Positions 47,818 through 57,364 are shown, counted from the first letter of the stretch. The stretch: 64,000 bases of DNA from Saccharothrix ecbatanensis (GCF_014205015.1 NZ_JACHMO010000001.1:248001-312000); one strand, 5' to 3'. The notes: generated from the letters alone by a model not told the origin. Made by a program: numbers and translations.

Positions 47818-48905
47818 CCGTCCTCGCGCACGGCGTCGGCGCGCGGCACGACCTGCCGCTACCGCTGGACTTGGTGATGCAGGGCGCGGCGGTCGCGTTG
47901 CTGGCGTCGTTCCTGGCGTTGGGTCTGCTGTGGACGAAGCCCCGGTTCGATGCCGCCGCGCCGACGTCCGAACGCGACTGGTGGCCGGTGCGGGTGTTGG
48001 TGGCCGTCGGTCTGGTGTTCGTGCCCGCGCAGGCGTGGCCGCACCTGGTGTTCGTGTTGTTGTGGGTCGGCGTGGCGGTGCTGTCGATGCTGTTCGGTCC
48101 GGTGTGGAGGGTGCTCAACCCGCTGCGCCTGGCCGCCCGCGTCACGCTCGGCCGCACGTATCCCGAGCGGCTGGGGCACTGGCCGGCGGCGCTGGGTCTG
48201 CTGGCGTTCACGTGGGTGGAGCTGGTCGAGCCGGACGCCCTGCCGTGGTTCCTGGTGGCGTACGCGGTGGTGAACGTCGCCGGCGGCGTGGTGTTCGGCC
48301 GCACGTGGTTCGAGCGGGCCGACGGGTTCGAGGTGTTCTCGACGCTCCTGGGCCGGCTTTCGCCCCTGCACGGCAACCCGTTCCGCGCGCTCGTCGCCAC
48401 GCCCGTCCGGCCCGGTCTGGTCGCGGTGGTGGCGGTGCTGCTGGGGTCGACGGCGTTCGACAGCATCGGCTCCAGCCTCGCCTGGGACAGCCTGTCGGTA
48501 CCGGACTCCTTGGGGCTGGTGGTGACGGTGGGGCTGGTGGCGGGCAGCTACGTGCTGGCGTGCCGGTCGTTCGGCGGGGAGCTGGCGCACTCGCTGGTCC
48601 CCATCATCGCCGGTTACGTGGTGGCGCACTACTTCTCGCTGCTCGCGGTGGAGGGCCAACGGGCCTTCGCACTGTTGTTCGGAGTCTCCGGCTTCACCCC
48701 GAGTGACGCCCTCGCGGCTCCCGTGCTGGTCGCGTCCGTGCAGATCGGCGCGGTACTCGCCGGTCACCTGGTGGCCGTGGTGTCCGCGCACGACCGCACG
48801 TTGCGCCTGCTGCCGCCGCAGAAGCAGCTGACCGGCCAGGTGCCGCTGCTCGTGCTCATGGTGGGCTACACGTCGGGCGGCCTGGCCTTGCTGTTCGCGG
48901 CCTGA
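47814..48905 (+). CDS. Multi-pass membrane protein, FedA-annotated family
   Basis: GTG at 47814 (GTGA overlap) gives 363 aa. The start AHGVGARHDLPLPLDLVMQG is followed by about ten membrane helices (VALLASFLALGLLWTKPRF, VRVLVAVGLVFVPAQAW, LVFVLLWVGVAVLSMLFGPV, PIIAGYVVAHYFSLLAV). The AHG-x-G-x-R-x-DLP start and overall pattern match a family often labelled fenitrothion hydrolase (FedA-like) in actinobacterial genomes; that label is from memory and probably says little about its natural role. It is the last gene of the coupled operon. A metal- or redox-linked membrane function is inferred from the cupredoxin neighbour. Confidence 0.78.
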   Translation: MTVLAHGVGARHDLPLPLDLVMQGAAVALLASFLALGLLWTKPRFDAAAPTSERDWWPVRVLVAVGLVFVPAQAWPHLVFVLLWVGVAVLSMLFGPVWRVLNPLRLAARVTLGRTYPERLGHWPAALGLLAFTWVELVEPDALPWFLVAYAVVNVAGGVVFGRTWFERADGFEVFSTLLGRLSPLHGNPFRALVATPVRPGLVAVVAVLLGSTAFDSIGSSLAWDSLSVPDSLGLVVTVGLVAGSYVLACRSFGGELAHSLVPIIAGYVVAHYFSLLAVEGQRAFALLFGVSGFTPSDALAAPVLVASVQIGAVLAGHLVAVVSAHDRTLRLLPPQKQLTGQVPLLVLMVGYTSGGLALLFAA

Positions 48906-49151
48906 CTGCGCCGTCGTGACCGGGGGTGACTCGACCGGCCCAATCCCTTAGGCCGTTGTGCGGCGTTGGACCGCAGTCGGGCGGTCCCGTCCCGTTTGTC
49001 ACGTCGGTGTGTGCCCTCCCGTCACTCGACCGATTGGACTTCGAGTGCGGTCGGATGAACCTCCTTCTCTTGTGGATACCCAGTCACTAACTTCCGGGGA
49101 CGTGGAACTCGCGGATCTGTGGATTCCGAACCGGGAATTGAAAGGGCGTTC

Positions 49152-49910
49152 ATGAGTGTGTACCTCACAGGTCTGCTCTGGGTCGGCGGAGCGGCGATCA
49201 TCGCCGCGATCCTCGCCTACCTGATCCGCAAGTACGGACCGGACGAGGGCAGATCAGCCAACAACGAGGCCGCGGGGCAGGTGTTCACGATCGTGGGCGG
49301 CCTGCACGCGGTGCTGGTGGCGTTCGTGCTGATCGCGTTGTTCGACGCCGTCACCCAGGCGAGTGATGCGTCCTACCGGGAGGCCGACGGCCTGGTCGCC
49401 GCGACGTGGGCGAGCGACGCGCTGTCCGAGGAGTCGGGCCGGGAGGTGCGCGAACTCTCCCGTGACTACGCGACGACCGTCATCCGGGACGAGTGGCCGG
49501 CGATGCGGCTGGGGAAGGACTTCGAGTCCACCGGCTGGTCCCAGCTCGACCGGCTGCGCCAGGTGGTGGCCCAGGCGCCGGCGACCGACGAGTGGCAGGT
49601 CGACCGCAAGGCCGAGGCCGCGAACCAGCTCTGGCAGGTGTACGAGGCGCGCCAGGCCAGGTTGGACGCGGCCGGCGGCGAGGTCAGCGCGGTGGTGTGG
49701 TTCGTGCTGGTGGCGGGCAGCGTGCTGGCCATCTGCCTGCCGTTGCTGTTCGGTGGGCCGCTGATGCGCACGCACGTCCTCATCGTGGCCACGCTCGCCG
49801 CGACCATCACGCTGTTGATGTACGCGACGTACCAGTTGCAGAACCCGTTCGGCGGCGGCGCAGACCTGACTCCCGATGCCTTCAAAGCGGCTATCGAGCG
49901 GTTCGGATGA
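49152..49910 (+). CDS. DUF4239-like membrane protein
   Basis: From ATG at 49152 the product is 252 aa with two N-terminal helices ([38 protein letters not shown]) and two C-terminal helices ([39 protein letters not shown]). The central soluble part has [20 protein letters not shown], a phrase seen in bestrophin-like DUF4239 proteins of actinomycetes. The N-terminal [19 protein letters not shown] loop also fits. Members may be ion channels, but this is unproven. The preceding 246 bp holds no gene; its AT-rich end (49060-49140) probably carries the promoter. The next gene overlaps by 4 nt. Confidence 0.83.
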   Translation: MSVYLTGLLWVGGAAIIAAILAYLIRKYGPDEGRSANNEAAGQVFTIVGGLHAVLVAFVLIALFDAVTQASDASYREADGLVAATWASDALSEESGREVRELSRDYATTVIRDEWPAMRLGKDFESTGWSQLDRLRQVVAQAPATDEWQVDRKAEAANQLWQVYEARQARLDAAGGEVSAVVWFVLVAGSVLAICLPLLFGGPLMRTHVLIVATLAATITLLMYATYQLQNPFGGGADLTPDAFKAAIERFG

Positions 49911-51220
49911 TCGAAGCGCTCGCTCAGGTCGTGTGCACCACCCTCCAAGTGGAGGCAGCCGCCCACGGCCCGTCGACCGCGTTCCAGGTGCGGTTCCCGT
50001 CGGGCGCGATGACGCCTCTCAACGTGCTGGACGTGCGGCTGAACGCCATCGGCTACTCCGCTCGGCAGGGCCTCGTCTACGGCATCGACCACCACGGCAG
50101 GCTCGTCGCACTCGACCGTTCCGGCCGGCTGGTCGGCACCCCGACCCGCCTGTTCCCCGCGTTGCGGCACGCGGTGGCGGGAGCGGTGGTGGGGGAGCGG
50201 CTGGTGGTGCGGGCGGGACCGGTGCTGTACACGGTGGACATCGACCCGACGAGCGGCAGCTTCGGGCATGTCGTGCACAAGGTGTGGATGCGGCCGCCGC
50301 GGGCGCTGACCGTGGACGACTTCGACGTGAACCCGGCCGACGGCCTGCTCTACGGCGTGGCGACGCGTTCGCACGAGCGTGGGGTGGTCGTCACCATCGA
50401 CCCGCGTAGCGGTGAGGTGGAGGAGCTTCCCGAGACCAGGCGGCTGCCTGGTGGGAGCGGGTACGGCGCGGTGACGGTCAGCCCGGAGGGGGCGCTCTAC
50501 GCGACGCAGAACCGGCACGGCGGTCGCAGCACGCTGTGGCGGGTGGCGTTGGACGGGTCGGGCGTGGTCACCGAGATCTCGTCCCGGCACGCGCTGCACA
50601 CCATCGACTCGTCCGGCTGCCTGTCCACGCTCCCCACCCCCACGCCAACTCCCACGCCAACTCCCACGCCCACGCCGACTCCTACGCCAACTCCTACCCC
50701 GACCCCCACTCCAACTCCCACACCGACGCCAACCCCCACACCGACGCCAACCCCTAGCCCGACGCCGACGCCAACCCCCACGCCAACCCCAACGCCAACT
50801 CCGACCCCCACGCCCAGCCCCACTCAGACAACGAGCCCTACCCAGACGACGACCCCGCCTCCCAGCCCGCCCCTGACCACGACACCGCCGCCCCCTCCAC
50901 CTCCTCCGCCACCGCCCCCGCCACCCCCACCGCCACCTCAGGCCATCCCCGCCCCGCCACCACCGAGGCCCACCACAACCACCACACGCACCACCACGAC
51001 AAGGCCCACCACGACTACGCCCGCACCCACGCAGCCGGCCACGTCACCGCCGACCGCGCCACCCCCGAACGCCCTGGACATGCCGCCGGAACCGCGGGTG
51101 AACTCCGTGGAGCGGGTCGACAACCTCGTGCGCGACCAGCGCCGTTGGGGCATGACCGCGCTGCTCCTGATCATCGCCGGGGGCGCCCTCGCCCGACAGG
51201 CCGCGAACCGCCGACGGTAG
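49907..51220 (+). CDS. DUF6923-like propeller protein with Pro-Thr stalk and C-terminal membrane anchor
   Basis: From ATG at 49907 (ATGA overlap) the product is 437 aa. Residues about 8-240 are a beta-propeller-like domain ([79 protein letters not shown]), consistent with DUF6923. Residues about 243-305 alternate Pro and Thr. Poly-Pro and Thr-rich stretches follow. The end has one membrane helix ([20 protein letters not shown]) and a basic tail. The stalk and anchor are those of a wall-spanning surface protein, yet no signal peptide precedes [15 protein letters not shown], which would normally follow one. The 5' end may have been lost. The two stop codons with convergent urtE abut (TAG/CTA). 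Confidence 0.75.
   Translation: MIEALAQVVCTTLQVEAAAHGPSTAFQVRFPSGAMTPLNVLDVRLNAIGYSARQGLVYGIDHHGRLVALDRSGRLVGTPTRLFPALRHAVAGAVVGERLVVRAGPVLYTVDIDPTSGSFGHVVHKVWMRPPRALTVDDFDVNPADGLLYGVATRSHERGVVVTIDPRSGEVEELPETRRLPGGSGYGAVTVSPEGALYATQNRHGGRSTLWRVALDGSGVVTEISSRHALHTIDSSGCLSTLPTPTPTPTPTPTPTPTPTPTPTPTPTPTPTPTPTPTPTPTPSPTPTPTPTPTPTPTPTPTPSPTQTTSPTQTTTPPPSPPLTTTPPPPPPPPPPPPPPPPPPQAIPAPPPPRPTTTTTRTTTTRPTTTTPAPTQPATSPPTAPPPNALDMPPEPRVNSVERVDNLVRDQRRWGMTALLLIIAGGALARQAANRRR
50633..50823 (+). repeat. Pro-Thr-coding short tandem repeat
   Basis: About 30 copies of a degenerate 6-bp unit CCNACN encode an alternating Pro-Thr run. Synonymous third positions vary (acg, act, acc, aca), so it is older than a recent slippage event but could still change length. 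A poly-Pro codon run follows at about 50863-50947. Confidence 0.85.
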
Positions 51221-51916
51221 CTACACGGCGAGCATCCGCCGCACCTCCTCGTCGTGCAGCTCCTCGACCGCCCCCGCGTGCACGACCTCACCCGCGTCCA
51301 TCACCACGAAGCTGTCCGCCAACCGCAACGCGAAGTCCAGGTACTGCTCGACCAGCAGCACGGTCAACCCCGCCTCCCGGTGCAGCCGCTCGATCGCACC
51401 CTCGATCTCATCGATCACCGACGGTTGGATGCCCTCGGTCGGCTCGTCCAGCAACAGCAGCCGTGGCCGGGTGATCAGCGCCCGCGCGATGGCCAACTGC
51501 TGCCGTTGACCACCGGACAGGAACCCGGCCGGCCGCTTGAAGAACTGCCGCAAGGCCGGGAACACGTCCAACGCCTCGTCCACCGCCGCCGGGTCACGGT
51601 GCCCGGTGGCCTCCAACGTCACCTGGAGGTTCTCCCACACCGTCAGCTGCGGGAACGACACGTGACCCTGCGGCACGTACGCCATGCCCGCCCGAACCCG
51701 TTGGTGCGTGGGCATCCGGGTGATGTCCCGCCCGTCCAACGTGATCCGCCCGGCCGTTGGCGTGAGCGTGCCCATCACGGTCTTCAGCAACGTCGTCTTG
51801 CCGACTCCGTTGCGGCCCATCACGCACACCAGCGACCCGGCGGGCACCTCCAGACCCACACCGAACAGCACCCGCGCCCGCCCGTAGGCGGCGTCCACTC
51901 CGGACACCGACAGCAT
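51221..51916 (-). CDS. urtE: Urea ABC transporter ATP-binding protein UrtE
   Basis: From ATG at 51916 the product is 231 aa. It has Walker A GRNGVGKTT, the LivF/UrtE phrase MAYVPQGHVSFPQLTVWENL, signature LSGGQRQQLAIA, and LLLLDEPTEGIQPSVIDEI. IQPSVI after Walker B distinguishes UrtE from LivF in many annotations. The C-terminal VEQYLDFALRLADSFVVMDAG is typical. It is the last of five leftward genes in the canonical urtABCDE order. Its start shares one base with the urtD stop. It works with UrtD as the ATPase pair importing urea. Confidence 0.93.
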   Translation of the reverse strand: MLSVSGVDAAYGRARVLFGVGLEVPAGSLVCVMGRNGVGKTTLLKTVMGTLTPTAGRITLDGRDITRMPTHQRVRAGMAYVPQGHVSFPQLTVWENLQVTLEATGHRDPAAVDEALDVFPALRQFFKRPAGFLSGGQRQQLAIARALITRPRLLLLDEPTEGIQPSVIDEIEGAIERLHREAGLTVLLVEQYLDFALRLADSFVVMDAGEVVHAGAVEELHDEEVRRMLAV

Positions 51917-52665
51917 CAGCCCACCGCCTTCCCCTTGGCCCGACCCAGGTACACCGCGCGCACCTCGGGGTCCTCCTGAACGTCGGCGACCGAGCCCTCG
52001 CGCAGCACGTGACCCTGGTGCAGCACGGTGACCTTGCGCGCGTACTTGCGCAGGAACTCCATGTCGTGCTCCACCACGACCACGGTGTGCGTCGACGCGA
52101 TCCGGTGCAGCAACTCGCCGGTGCGTTCCCGTTCCGATCGGCTCATGCCCGCCACCGGCTCGTCCAGCAGCAGCAGTTTCGGCTGCTGCACCAGCAACAT
52201 CCCGATCTCCAGCCACTGCCGCTGCCCGTGCGACAGCACACCGGCGGGCTTGTCCGCCAACGCCGTCAAGTCCGCCGCCTCCAACGCCGACGCCACCGCG
52301 TCCGACACCCCGCGCCGCCGCCGGAACAACGACCGCAGCGGCAGCCGGAAGCTGTCCGCGAGGTCCAGGTTCTCCACCACGGTCAAGTCCTCGAACACGG
52401 TGGCGGTCTGGAACGTGCGGCCGACGCCCAGCCGCACGATGTGGTGCTCGCGCTTGCCGACCAGCTCCTCACCGCCGAACCGGACGCTGCCCGAAGCGGG
52501 CTTGGTCAACCCGGTCACCACGTCGATCAACGTCGTCTTGCCCGCGCCGTTCGGCCCGATCAGGAACCGCAACTCGCCTTCCTCGACGGTGAAGTCCAGC
52601 CCGTCGATCGCGGCGAACCCGTCGAACACCACCCGCAGCCCGCGCACCTCCAGCAGAGCCGTCAC
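51916..52665 (-). CDS. urtD: Urea ABC transporter ATP-binding protein UrtD
   Basis: GTG at 52665 gives 249 aa. Walker A is GPNGAGKTT, the LivG-like VGRTFQTATVFEDLTVVENL follows, the signature is LSHGQRQWLEIG (SHGQ rather than SGGQ, as in LivG/UrtD), and Walker B is LLLLDEPVAGMSRSERERTG. VVVEHDMEFLRKYARKVTVL contains the switch His. The start overlaps the urtC stop by 4 nt. UrtD and UrtE energise import through UrtBC. Confidence 0.93.
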   Translation of the reverse strand: MTALLEVRGLRVVFDGFAAIDGLDFTVEEGELRFLIGPNGAGKTTLIDVVTGLTKPASGSVRFGGEELVGKREHHIVRLGVGRTFQTATVFEDLTVVENLDLADSFRLPLRSLFRRRRGVSDAVASALEAADLTALADKPAGVLSHGQRQWLEIGMLLVQQPKLLLLDEPVAGMSRSERERTGELLHRIASTHTVVVVEHDMEFLRKYARKVTVLHQGHVLREGSVADVQEDPEVRAVYLGRAKGKAVG

Positions 52666-53711
52666 GCCGCCACCTCCACCGGAGCCGGTTTGCGGGACGA
52701 CAACCGGTAGCGCAGCGACTCCACGACACCGGCGAGACCCTTGGGCGCGAACACCAGCACCAGCACGAACAACCCGCCCTGGAGGTACAGCCAACCTTCG
52801 GCGAAGTCCTCGCTGAACAACGTCTTGGCGTAGTTGACCGCGATGGCACCCGCGATCGCCCCGGCCAGCACGAACCGACCACCGACCGCGACACCGACCA
52901 GGAGTTCCAGCGACGGCACGATGCCGAGCAGCGCGGGCGAGATGATACCGACGATCGGCACGAACAACGCGCCCGCCAACCCGGCCATCACCGCCGAGAT
53001 GGTGAACGTGATCGTCTTGACCACCGCCGGGTCGTAGCCGAGGAACCGCACCCGGTCCTCGCCGTCCCGCACCGCCACCAGCAACCGGCCGAACCGGCTG
53101 CGCACCAGCAGCTTCGCCACCAGGAACGTCACGCCGAGCACCACGGCCGCGACCGCGTACACCGCGCGTTGTCCGTTCGGGTCGGTCAGGTCCAGCCCGA
53201 AGAACTGGGTGAAGTTCGTCATCCCGTTCGTGCCGCCGGTCAACCCCTGCTGGCCCACCAGCAGGATCACGAAGGCCGCCGCCAACGCCTGGGACAGGAT
53301 CGCGAAGTACGCGCCGCGCACCCGCTGCCGGAAGACCAGCAGTCCCAACAGGAACGCCACCAGACCGGGCACCAACATCACCGCCGCCAGCGCGAACACC
53401 GGGTTGCCGAACGGTTTCCACAGCGCGGGCAGCTCCTCGACGCCGCTCCACACCATGAAGTCCGGCAACCCGGCCGATCCGGCCTCCTTCAGCTTTAGGT
53501 ACATGGCCATCGCGTAGCCGCCAAGGCCGAAGAACACACCCTGGCCGAGGGTCAGCATCCCGCCCTGACCCCAGGCCAACGCGATCCCGACCGCGACGAT
53601 GGCGAAGCACAGGTACTTCGCCAGCAACCCCAACCGGAACGGCGAGAGCACGACCGGAGCCAGGGCGAGCAACACGATGCACACCACCAGGGAGATGCGA
53701 CCCCACCTCAT
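52662..53711 (-). CDS. urtC: Urea ABC transporter permease UrtC
   Basis: From ATG at 53711 the product is 349 aa, with about ten helices. Diagnostic pieces are VGIALAWGQGGMLTLGQGVF, GGYAMAMYLKLKEAGSAGLP then DFMVWSG (a UrtC-specific insert), QQGLTGGTNGMTNF and VAVRDGEDRVRFLGYDPAVV (EAA-like loop). The C-terminus ends in LRYRLSSRKPAPVEVAA. The start overlaps the urtB stop (ATGA). It forms the channel with UrtB. Confidence 0.93.
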   Translation of the reverse strand: MRWGRISLVVCIVLLALAPVVLSPFRLGLLAKYLCFAIVAVGIALAWGQGGMLTLGQGVFFGLGGYAMAMYLKLKEAGSAGLPDFMVWSGVEELPALWKPFGNPVFALAAVMLVPGLVAFLLGLLVFRQRVRGAYFAILSQALAAAFVILLVGQQGLTGGTNGMTNFTQFFGLDLTDPNGQRAVYAVAAVVLGVTFLVAKLLVRSRFGRLLVAVRDGEDRVRFLGYDPAVVKTITFTISAVMAGLAGALFVPIVGIISPALLGIVPSLELLVGVAVGGRFVLAGAIAGAIAVNYAKTLFSEDFAEGWLYLQGGLFVLVLVFAPKGLAGVVESLRYRLSSRKPAPVEVAA

Positions 53712-54583
53712 ACCAGCGACCTCCCCTTCAGCACGAACATGCCCTGCGGTCGGACCTGGAGGAACGCGATGATCGCCACGAACACCAGCACCTTGGCCAG
53801 GCTCGCGTCGGTCCAGAACTCCAGGTAGCTGTTGAGGAACCCGAGCGCGACCGCCGCCAGCACCGCGCCGCGCAGCTGGCCCAGCCCGCCCGCGACCACG
53901 ACCAGGAACGCGTCCACGATGTAGAAGGTGCCCAGGCTCGGACCGACCGGGCCGACGAGCGTCAACGCGACGCCCGCCACCCCGGCCAGCCCCGAGCCGA
54001 GCAGGAACGTGAACCGGTCCACCCGTCCGGTGGCGATGCCGCTGTACCCGGCCAGCTCCCGGTTCTGCACCACCGCCCGCATCCGACGGCCGGCGGGCAT
54101 CCTGGTCAGGTACAGCCACACCCCGACCACGCACACCACGGCCAGCACGACGATGAACATCCGGTTGTAGGGCAGGCGGATGCCGAGCAGATCGACTCCG
54201 CCCACCAGCCAACCTGGTGCGGTCACCTGGACGTTCGGCGCGCCGAAGATGTCACGCGCCAGCTGTTGCAGCACCAGGCTCACGCCCCAGGTCAACAACA
54301 GCGTGTCCAACGGCCGTCCGTAGAACCGCCTGATCAGCGACCACTCCAGCAGCAGCCCCATCACCCCGGCCACGACGAACGCCACCGGCAACGCGATCAG
54401 GAACGACTGGCTGGTCAAACCCTGCAACAGGTATGCGGTGTAGGCGCCCGCCATGATGAACTCACCGTGCGCCATGTTGATCACGCCCATTTGGCCGAAC
54501 GTGAACGTCAGCCCGAGCGCGATGAGCAGGAGCACCGCGGCGATGCTCAGTCCGATGGGCAGCTGGTTGGCCAATGCCCCCAT
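53708..54583 (-). CDS. urtB: Urea ABC transporter permease UrtB
   Basis: From ATG at 54583 the product is 291 aa. It shows LIALGLTFTFGQMGVINMAH then GEFIMAGAYTAYLLQ, the LivH/UrtB signature, and LLTWGVSLVLQQLARDIFGA with PNVQVTAPGWL, which is characteristic of UrtB. GRRMRAVVQNRELAGYSGIA is the cytoplasmic coupling loop. It follows urtA by 14 bp. Gram-negative UrtB proteins are often longer through an N-terminal extension; this one is the short actinobacterial form. Confidence 0.93.
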   Translation of the reverse strand: MGALANQLPIGLSIAAVLLLIALGLTFTFGQMGVINMAHGEFIMAGAYTAYLLQGLTSQSFLIALPVAFVVAGVMGLLLEWSLIRRFYGRPLDTLLLTWGVSLVLQQLARDIFGAPNVQVTAPGWLVGGVDLLGIRLPYNRMFIVVLAVVCVVGVWLYLTRMPAGRRMRAVVQNRELAGYSGIATGRVDRFTFLLGSGLAGVAGVALTLVGPVGPSLGTFYIVDAFLVVVAGGLGQLRGAVLAAVALGFLNSYLEFWTDASLAKVLVFVAIIAFLQVRPQGMFVLKGRSLV

Positions 54584-54597
54584 GTCCCAGCCCCCTT

Positions 54598-55845
54598 CTA
54601 GCTCAGGCCGTCGGCCCAGTCGTAGCTCTTGAGGTACGGGTCGGGCTTGATCGGACCGGGGGAGGACCACACTTCCTTGATCTGCCCATCGGCCTGCACG
54701 AGCCCGATGCGCGCGGTCTTGGCGACGTGCTGGTTCTCGCCGTCGATGGTGGTCTTGCCCTCGGGCGCGTCGATCGTGATGCCGCCCGCGGCCTTCTTCA
54801 CCGCCTCGACCTCGACCGTGCCCGCCTTCTTCACGGCCTCCGCCCACAGGTACACCGCGTTGTAGCCGGCCTCCATCGGGTCGGACGTCACCTTGTCCGC
54901 GCCGTACTTCGCCTTGAACGCCTTGACGAACGCGTCGTTCGCGGGCGTAGTCGTGGTCTGGTAGTAGTTCCACGCCACCAGGTGCCCGGCCACGTTCTCC
55001 GGCCCGATGCCCTTGACCTCTTCCTCCGCGACGCTCACCGACACGACCGGCGTGGTCTGCGGCGTGATGCCGGAACCGCGCAGCTGCTTGAAGAACGCCA
55101 CGTTGCTGTCGCCGTTGAGGGTGTTGAACACCGCGTCCGGCTTCGCGTCGGCGATCTTGTTGACCAGAGTGCTGTACTCCGTGTGGCCGAGGGGCGTGTA
55201 CTCCTCGCCCAGGACCTCGATGCCCTTGGCCGCCGCGTACGCCTTGATGATCTTGTTGGCGGTGCGCGGGAACACGTAGTCGCTGCCGACCAGGAACATC
55301 CGCTTTTTCCCTTGCGCGGCAAGGTAGTCCAGCGCGGGCACGATCTGCTGGTTGGTCGTCGCGCCGGTGTAGAAGATGTACGGCGAGCTCTCCAGGCCCT
55401 CGTACTGCACCGGGTACCACAGCAGCGCCTTGTTGCGCTCGAACACCGGGAGCATCGCCTTGCGGCTGGCCGACGTCCAGCCGCCGAACACCGTCGCCAC
55501 CTTGTCCTGCGAGATCAGCTTCTGCGCCTTCTCGGCGAACGTCGGCCAGTCCGACGCGCCGTCCTCGGTGACCGGGACGAGCTTCTTCCCCAGCACACCG
55601 CCCTTCGCGTTGATCTCCTCGATGGCCAGCAGTTCCGCGTCGCGCACGGTCACCTCGCTGATGGCCATGGTGCCGCTCAACGAGTGCAGGATGCCGACCT
55701 TGATGTCGTCACCGGACGCCCCCGCACCGGCGCCGGGTTCGTCGACGCAGGCCGTCGCGAGCAGGGCGGGCAGCAGGAGGGCGATCAGACCGAGCCTGAG
55801 GTTTCGGGGCGACGCGCTTCGGGGCGACAGAGTTCTGGAACGCAC
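54598..55845 (-). CDS. urtA: Urea ABC transporter substrate-binding lipoprotein UrtA
   Basis: GTG at 55845 follows AAAGGAGCCGCCG. The 415-aa product has a lipoprotein signal with lipobox LLATA-Cys (about residue 31). The mature protein is a type I periplasmic-binding fold: [60 protein letters not shown] and [21 protein letters not shown], the last of which is strongly diagnostic for UrtA. It captures urea outside the membrane for UrtBCDE. In actinomycetes this operon is commonly nitrogen-controlled through GlnR; only a weak GTTAC half-site (55913-55917) is visible here. Urease genes are not in the window. Confidence 0.95.
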   Translation of the reverse strand: MRSRTLSPRSASPRNLRLGLIALLLPALLATACVDEPGAGAGASGDDIKVGILHSLSGTMAISEVTVRDAELLAIEEINAKGGVLGKKLVPVTEDGASDWPTFAEKAQKLISQDKVATVFGGWTSASRKAMLPVFERNKALLWYPVQYEGLESSPYIFYTGATTNQQIVPALDYLAAQGKKRMFLVGSDYVFPRTANKIIKAYAAAKGIEVLGEEYTPLGHTEYSTLVNKIADAKPDAVFNTLNGDSNVAFFKQLRGSGITPQTTPVVSVSVAEEEVKGIGPENVAGHLVAWNYYQTTTTPANDAFVKAFKAKYGADKVTSDPMEAGYNAVYLWAEAVKKAGTVEVEAVKKAAGGITIDAPEGKTTIDGENQHVAKTARIGLVQADGQIKEVWSSPGPIKPDPYLKSYDWADGLS

Positions 55846-56103
55846 CGGCGGCTCCTTTCGGCAGGTGGAACCGAGAAGGTATGAACCGCAGATTGCAGGC
55901 CTGGCGCGTGGGGTTACGTTCATGTGGCCAGATGCGCACCGTATCCAGTCGTGACCTTCCACGCTCACCGTGCGCGTTCGTCGTGTCATCCGAACGGCCG
56001 CCGGTGTCCTCCAAAGGTGCGACGCGGGCGCAGACCATCGGCCGACGATGAAACGCCCTTCCGCGCCCTAACTTCGCTCGCAGAAGGAAATCCGGAGGGG
56101 GAC

Positions 56104-57222
56104 ATGGGCGGACGCATCGTGGCGTTGGACGTGCTGCGCGGGGCGGCGATCCTGGGCACGTTCGGGATGAACGCCTGGCTCTTCACGCACCCGCAAGGGC
56201 CGGCGGGCTTCATCGCCGACGGCGGTGACCAGACCGACGCACTGCTCCAGATGATCGGCAACGGCAAGTTCCTGGCGCTGCTGTCGATCCTGTTCGGCAT
56301 CGGCCTGGCGATCCAGCACGGTTCGGCGGTGCGGCGGGGGTCGCGCTGGCCCGGCTGGTACCTGTGGCGGTCGGCGCTGCTGCTGTTCGAGGGCCTGATC
56401 CACTACGTGCTGATCTTCGAGTTCGACGTGCTGATGTTCTACGCGGTGGTGTCCGTGCTGGTCGCCTACCTCGTCGGCCGCAGCTCGCGGGTGGTCAAGG
56501 CGTGGCTGGTGGCGGCGGGCGCGGTGCATCTGTCGTTCGTCGGGCTGCTCACGTTCTTGCTGGTCGCCGGCGGGGCGCAGGTCGACGACGCGGCCATCCC
56601 GGTCCGGCCGGCCACCTGGTGGGGTCAGGTGCAGGAGCGGATCGAGTTGTTCGCGGTGTACCGGCTCGAAGGGTTCTTCGTGCTGCCGTTGAGCACCGTG
56701 CTGTTCCTGGCCGGCGCGATGCTGTTCAAGGCCGGTGCGTTGGAGAACTCCGATCGGGGCGGCCTGATCCGGCGTCGGCTGATGGTGTGGGGCCTCGGTG
56801 TCGGCGTGCCGCTCAACCTCGTGACCACGCTCGCCGGGCGCGACTGGTTCGCCGTGGACCGGTACGTGTGCGCGCCGCTGGTCGCGTTCGGCCTGCTCGG
56901 AGGCATTACCGCGCTGGTGTGCCGGCTGCGTGGCGAGCCCGGGTGGCTTCGGCGGGGTGTCGGCGCGGTCGGGCGGTCGGCGTTGAGCTGCTACATCGGG
57001 CAGAACTTGATCGCGTCCGTGCTCTGCTACGAGTGGGGGCTCGACCTGGCCGGGCGTTTCGGCCACCTCGGCCCCTGGTTCACCGCGGGCACGTGGCTGA
57101 TGGTCTCGGCACTGCTGATGCTGGGCGCGTCGTGGTGGATGCGCCGATTCACCCGCGGCCCGGTAGAGATCCTCTGGGACCGCGCGTACCGCGCACCACA
57201 ACGCCAACCCGCCTCGGTCTGA
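56104..57222 (+). CDS. DUF418 family membrane protein
   Basis: From ATG at 56104 (after GGAGGGGGAC) the product is 372 aa with about ten membrane helices. RIVALDVLRGAAILGTFGMN opens the protein and FLALLSILFGIGLAIQHGSA follows, both typical of the DUF418/DUF405 acyltransferase-like membrane family (YeiB-like). The conserved C-terminal part includes AVGRSALSCYIGQNLIASVL. The function of the family is not settled; acylation of a surface compound is suspected from resemblance to acyltransferase 3 proteins. It is monocistronic and divergent from urtA. Confidence 0.88.
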   Translation: MGGRIVALDVLRGAAILGTFGMNAWLFTHPQGPAGFIADGGDQTDALLQMIGNGKFLALLSILFGIGLAIQHGSAVRRGSRWPGWYLWRSALLLFEGLIHYVLIFEFDVLMFYAVVSVLVAYLVGRSSRVVKAWLVAAGAVHLSFVGLLTFLLVAGGAQVDDAAIPVRPATWWGQVQERIELFAVYRLEGFFVLPLSTVLFLAGAMLFKAGALENSDRGGLIRRRLMVWGLGVGVPLNLVTTLAGRDWFAVDRYVCAPLVAFGLLGGITALVCRLRGEPGWLRRGVGAVGRSALSCYIGQNLIASVLCYEWGLDLAGRFGHLGPWFTAGTWLMVSALLMLGASWWMRRFTRGPVEILWDRAYRAPQRQPASV

Positions 57223-57263
57223 CGTCACCGGGCCGGGCTGGGGTGAGACCGGGCCGGGGAGAG

Positions 57264-57293
57264 GCGCCCGCCGACCGCATGGCCGGCGGGCGC
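57264..57293. terminator. Bidirectional hairpin terminator
   Basis: GCGCCCGCCG (57264-57273) pairs perfectly with CGGCGGGCGC (57284-57293) around a 10-nt loop, in the 142-bp gap between the convergent DUF418 and AraC genes. Confidence 0.7.
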
Positions 57294-57364
57294 AGCGCTT
57301 GGTCAACCCGGCCGGTGGGCAGCCGGTGCAGCGTTGTCGTGGTGTGGCGGGTGGCTCGGCTTGA

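Noticed and set aside
50633..50823. Possible CRISPR-like or minisatellite array
   Set aside because: The unit is 6 bp, has no spacers, and encodes an in-frame Pro-Thr stalk.
55911..55928. GlnR box upstream of urtA (GTTAC-N6-GTGGC)
   Set aside because: Only the first half-site fits the GlnR pattern; the second half differs at most positions, so it was mentioned but not listed as a site.
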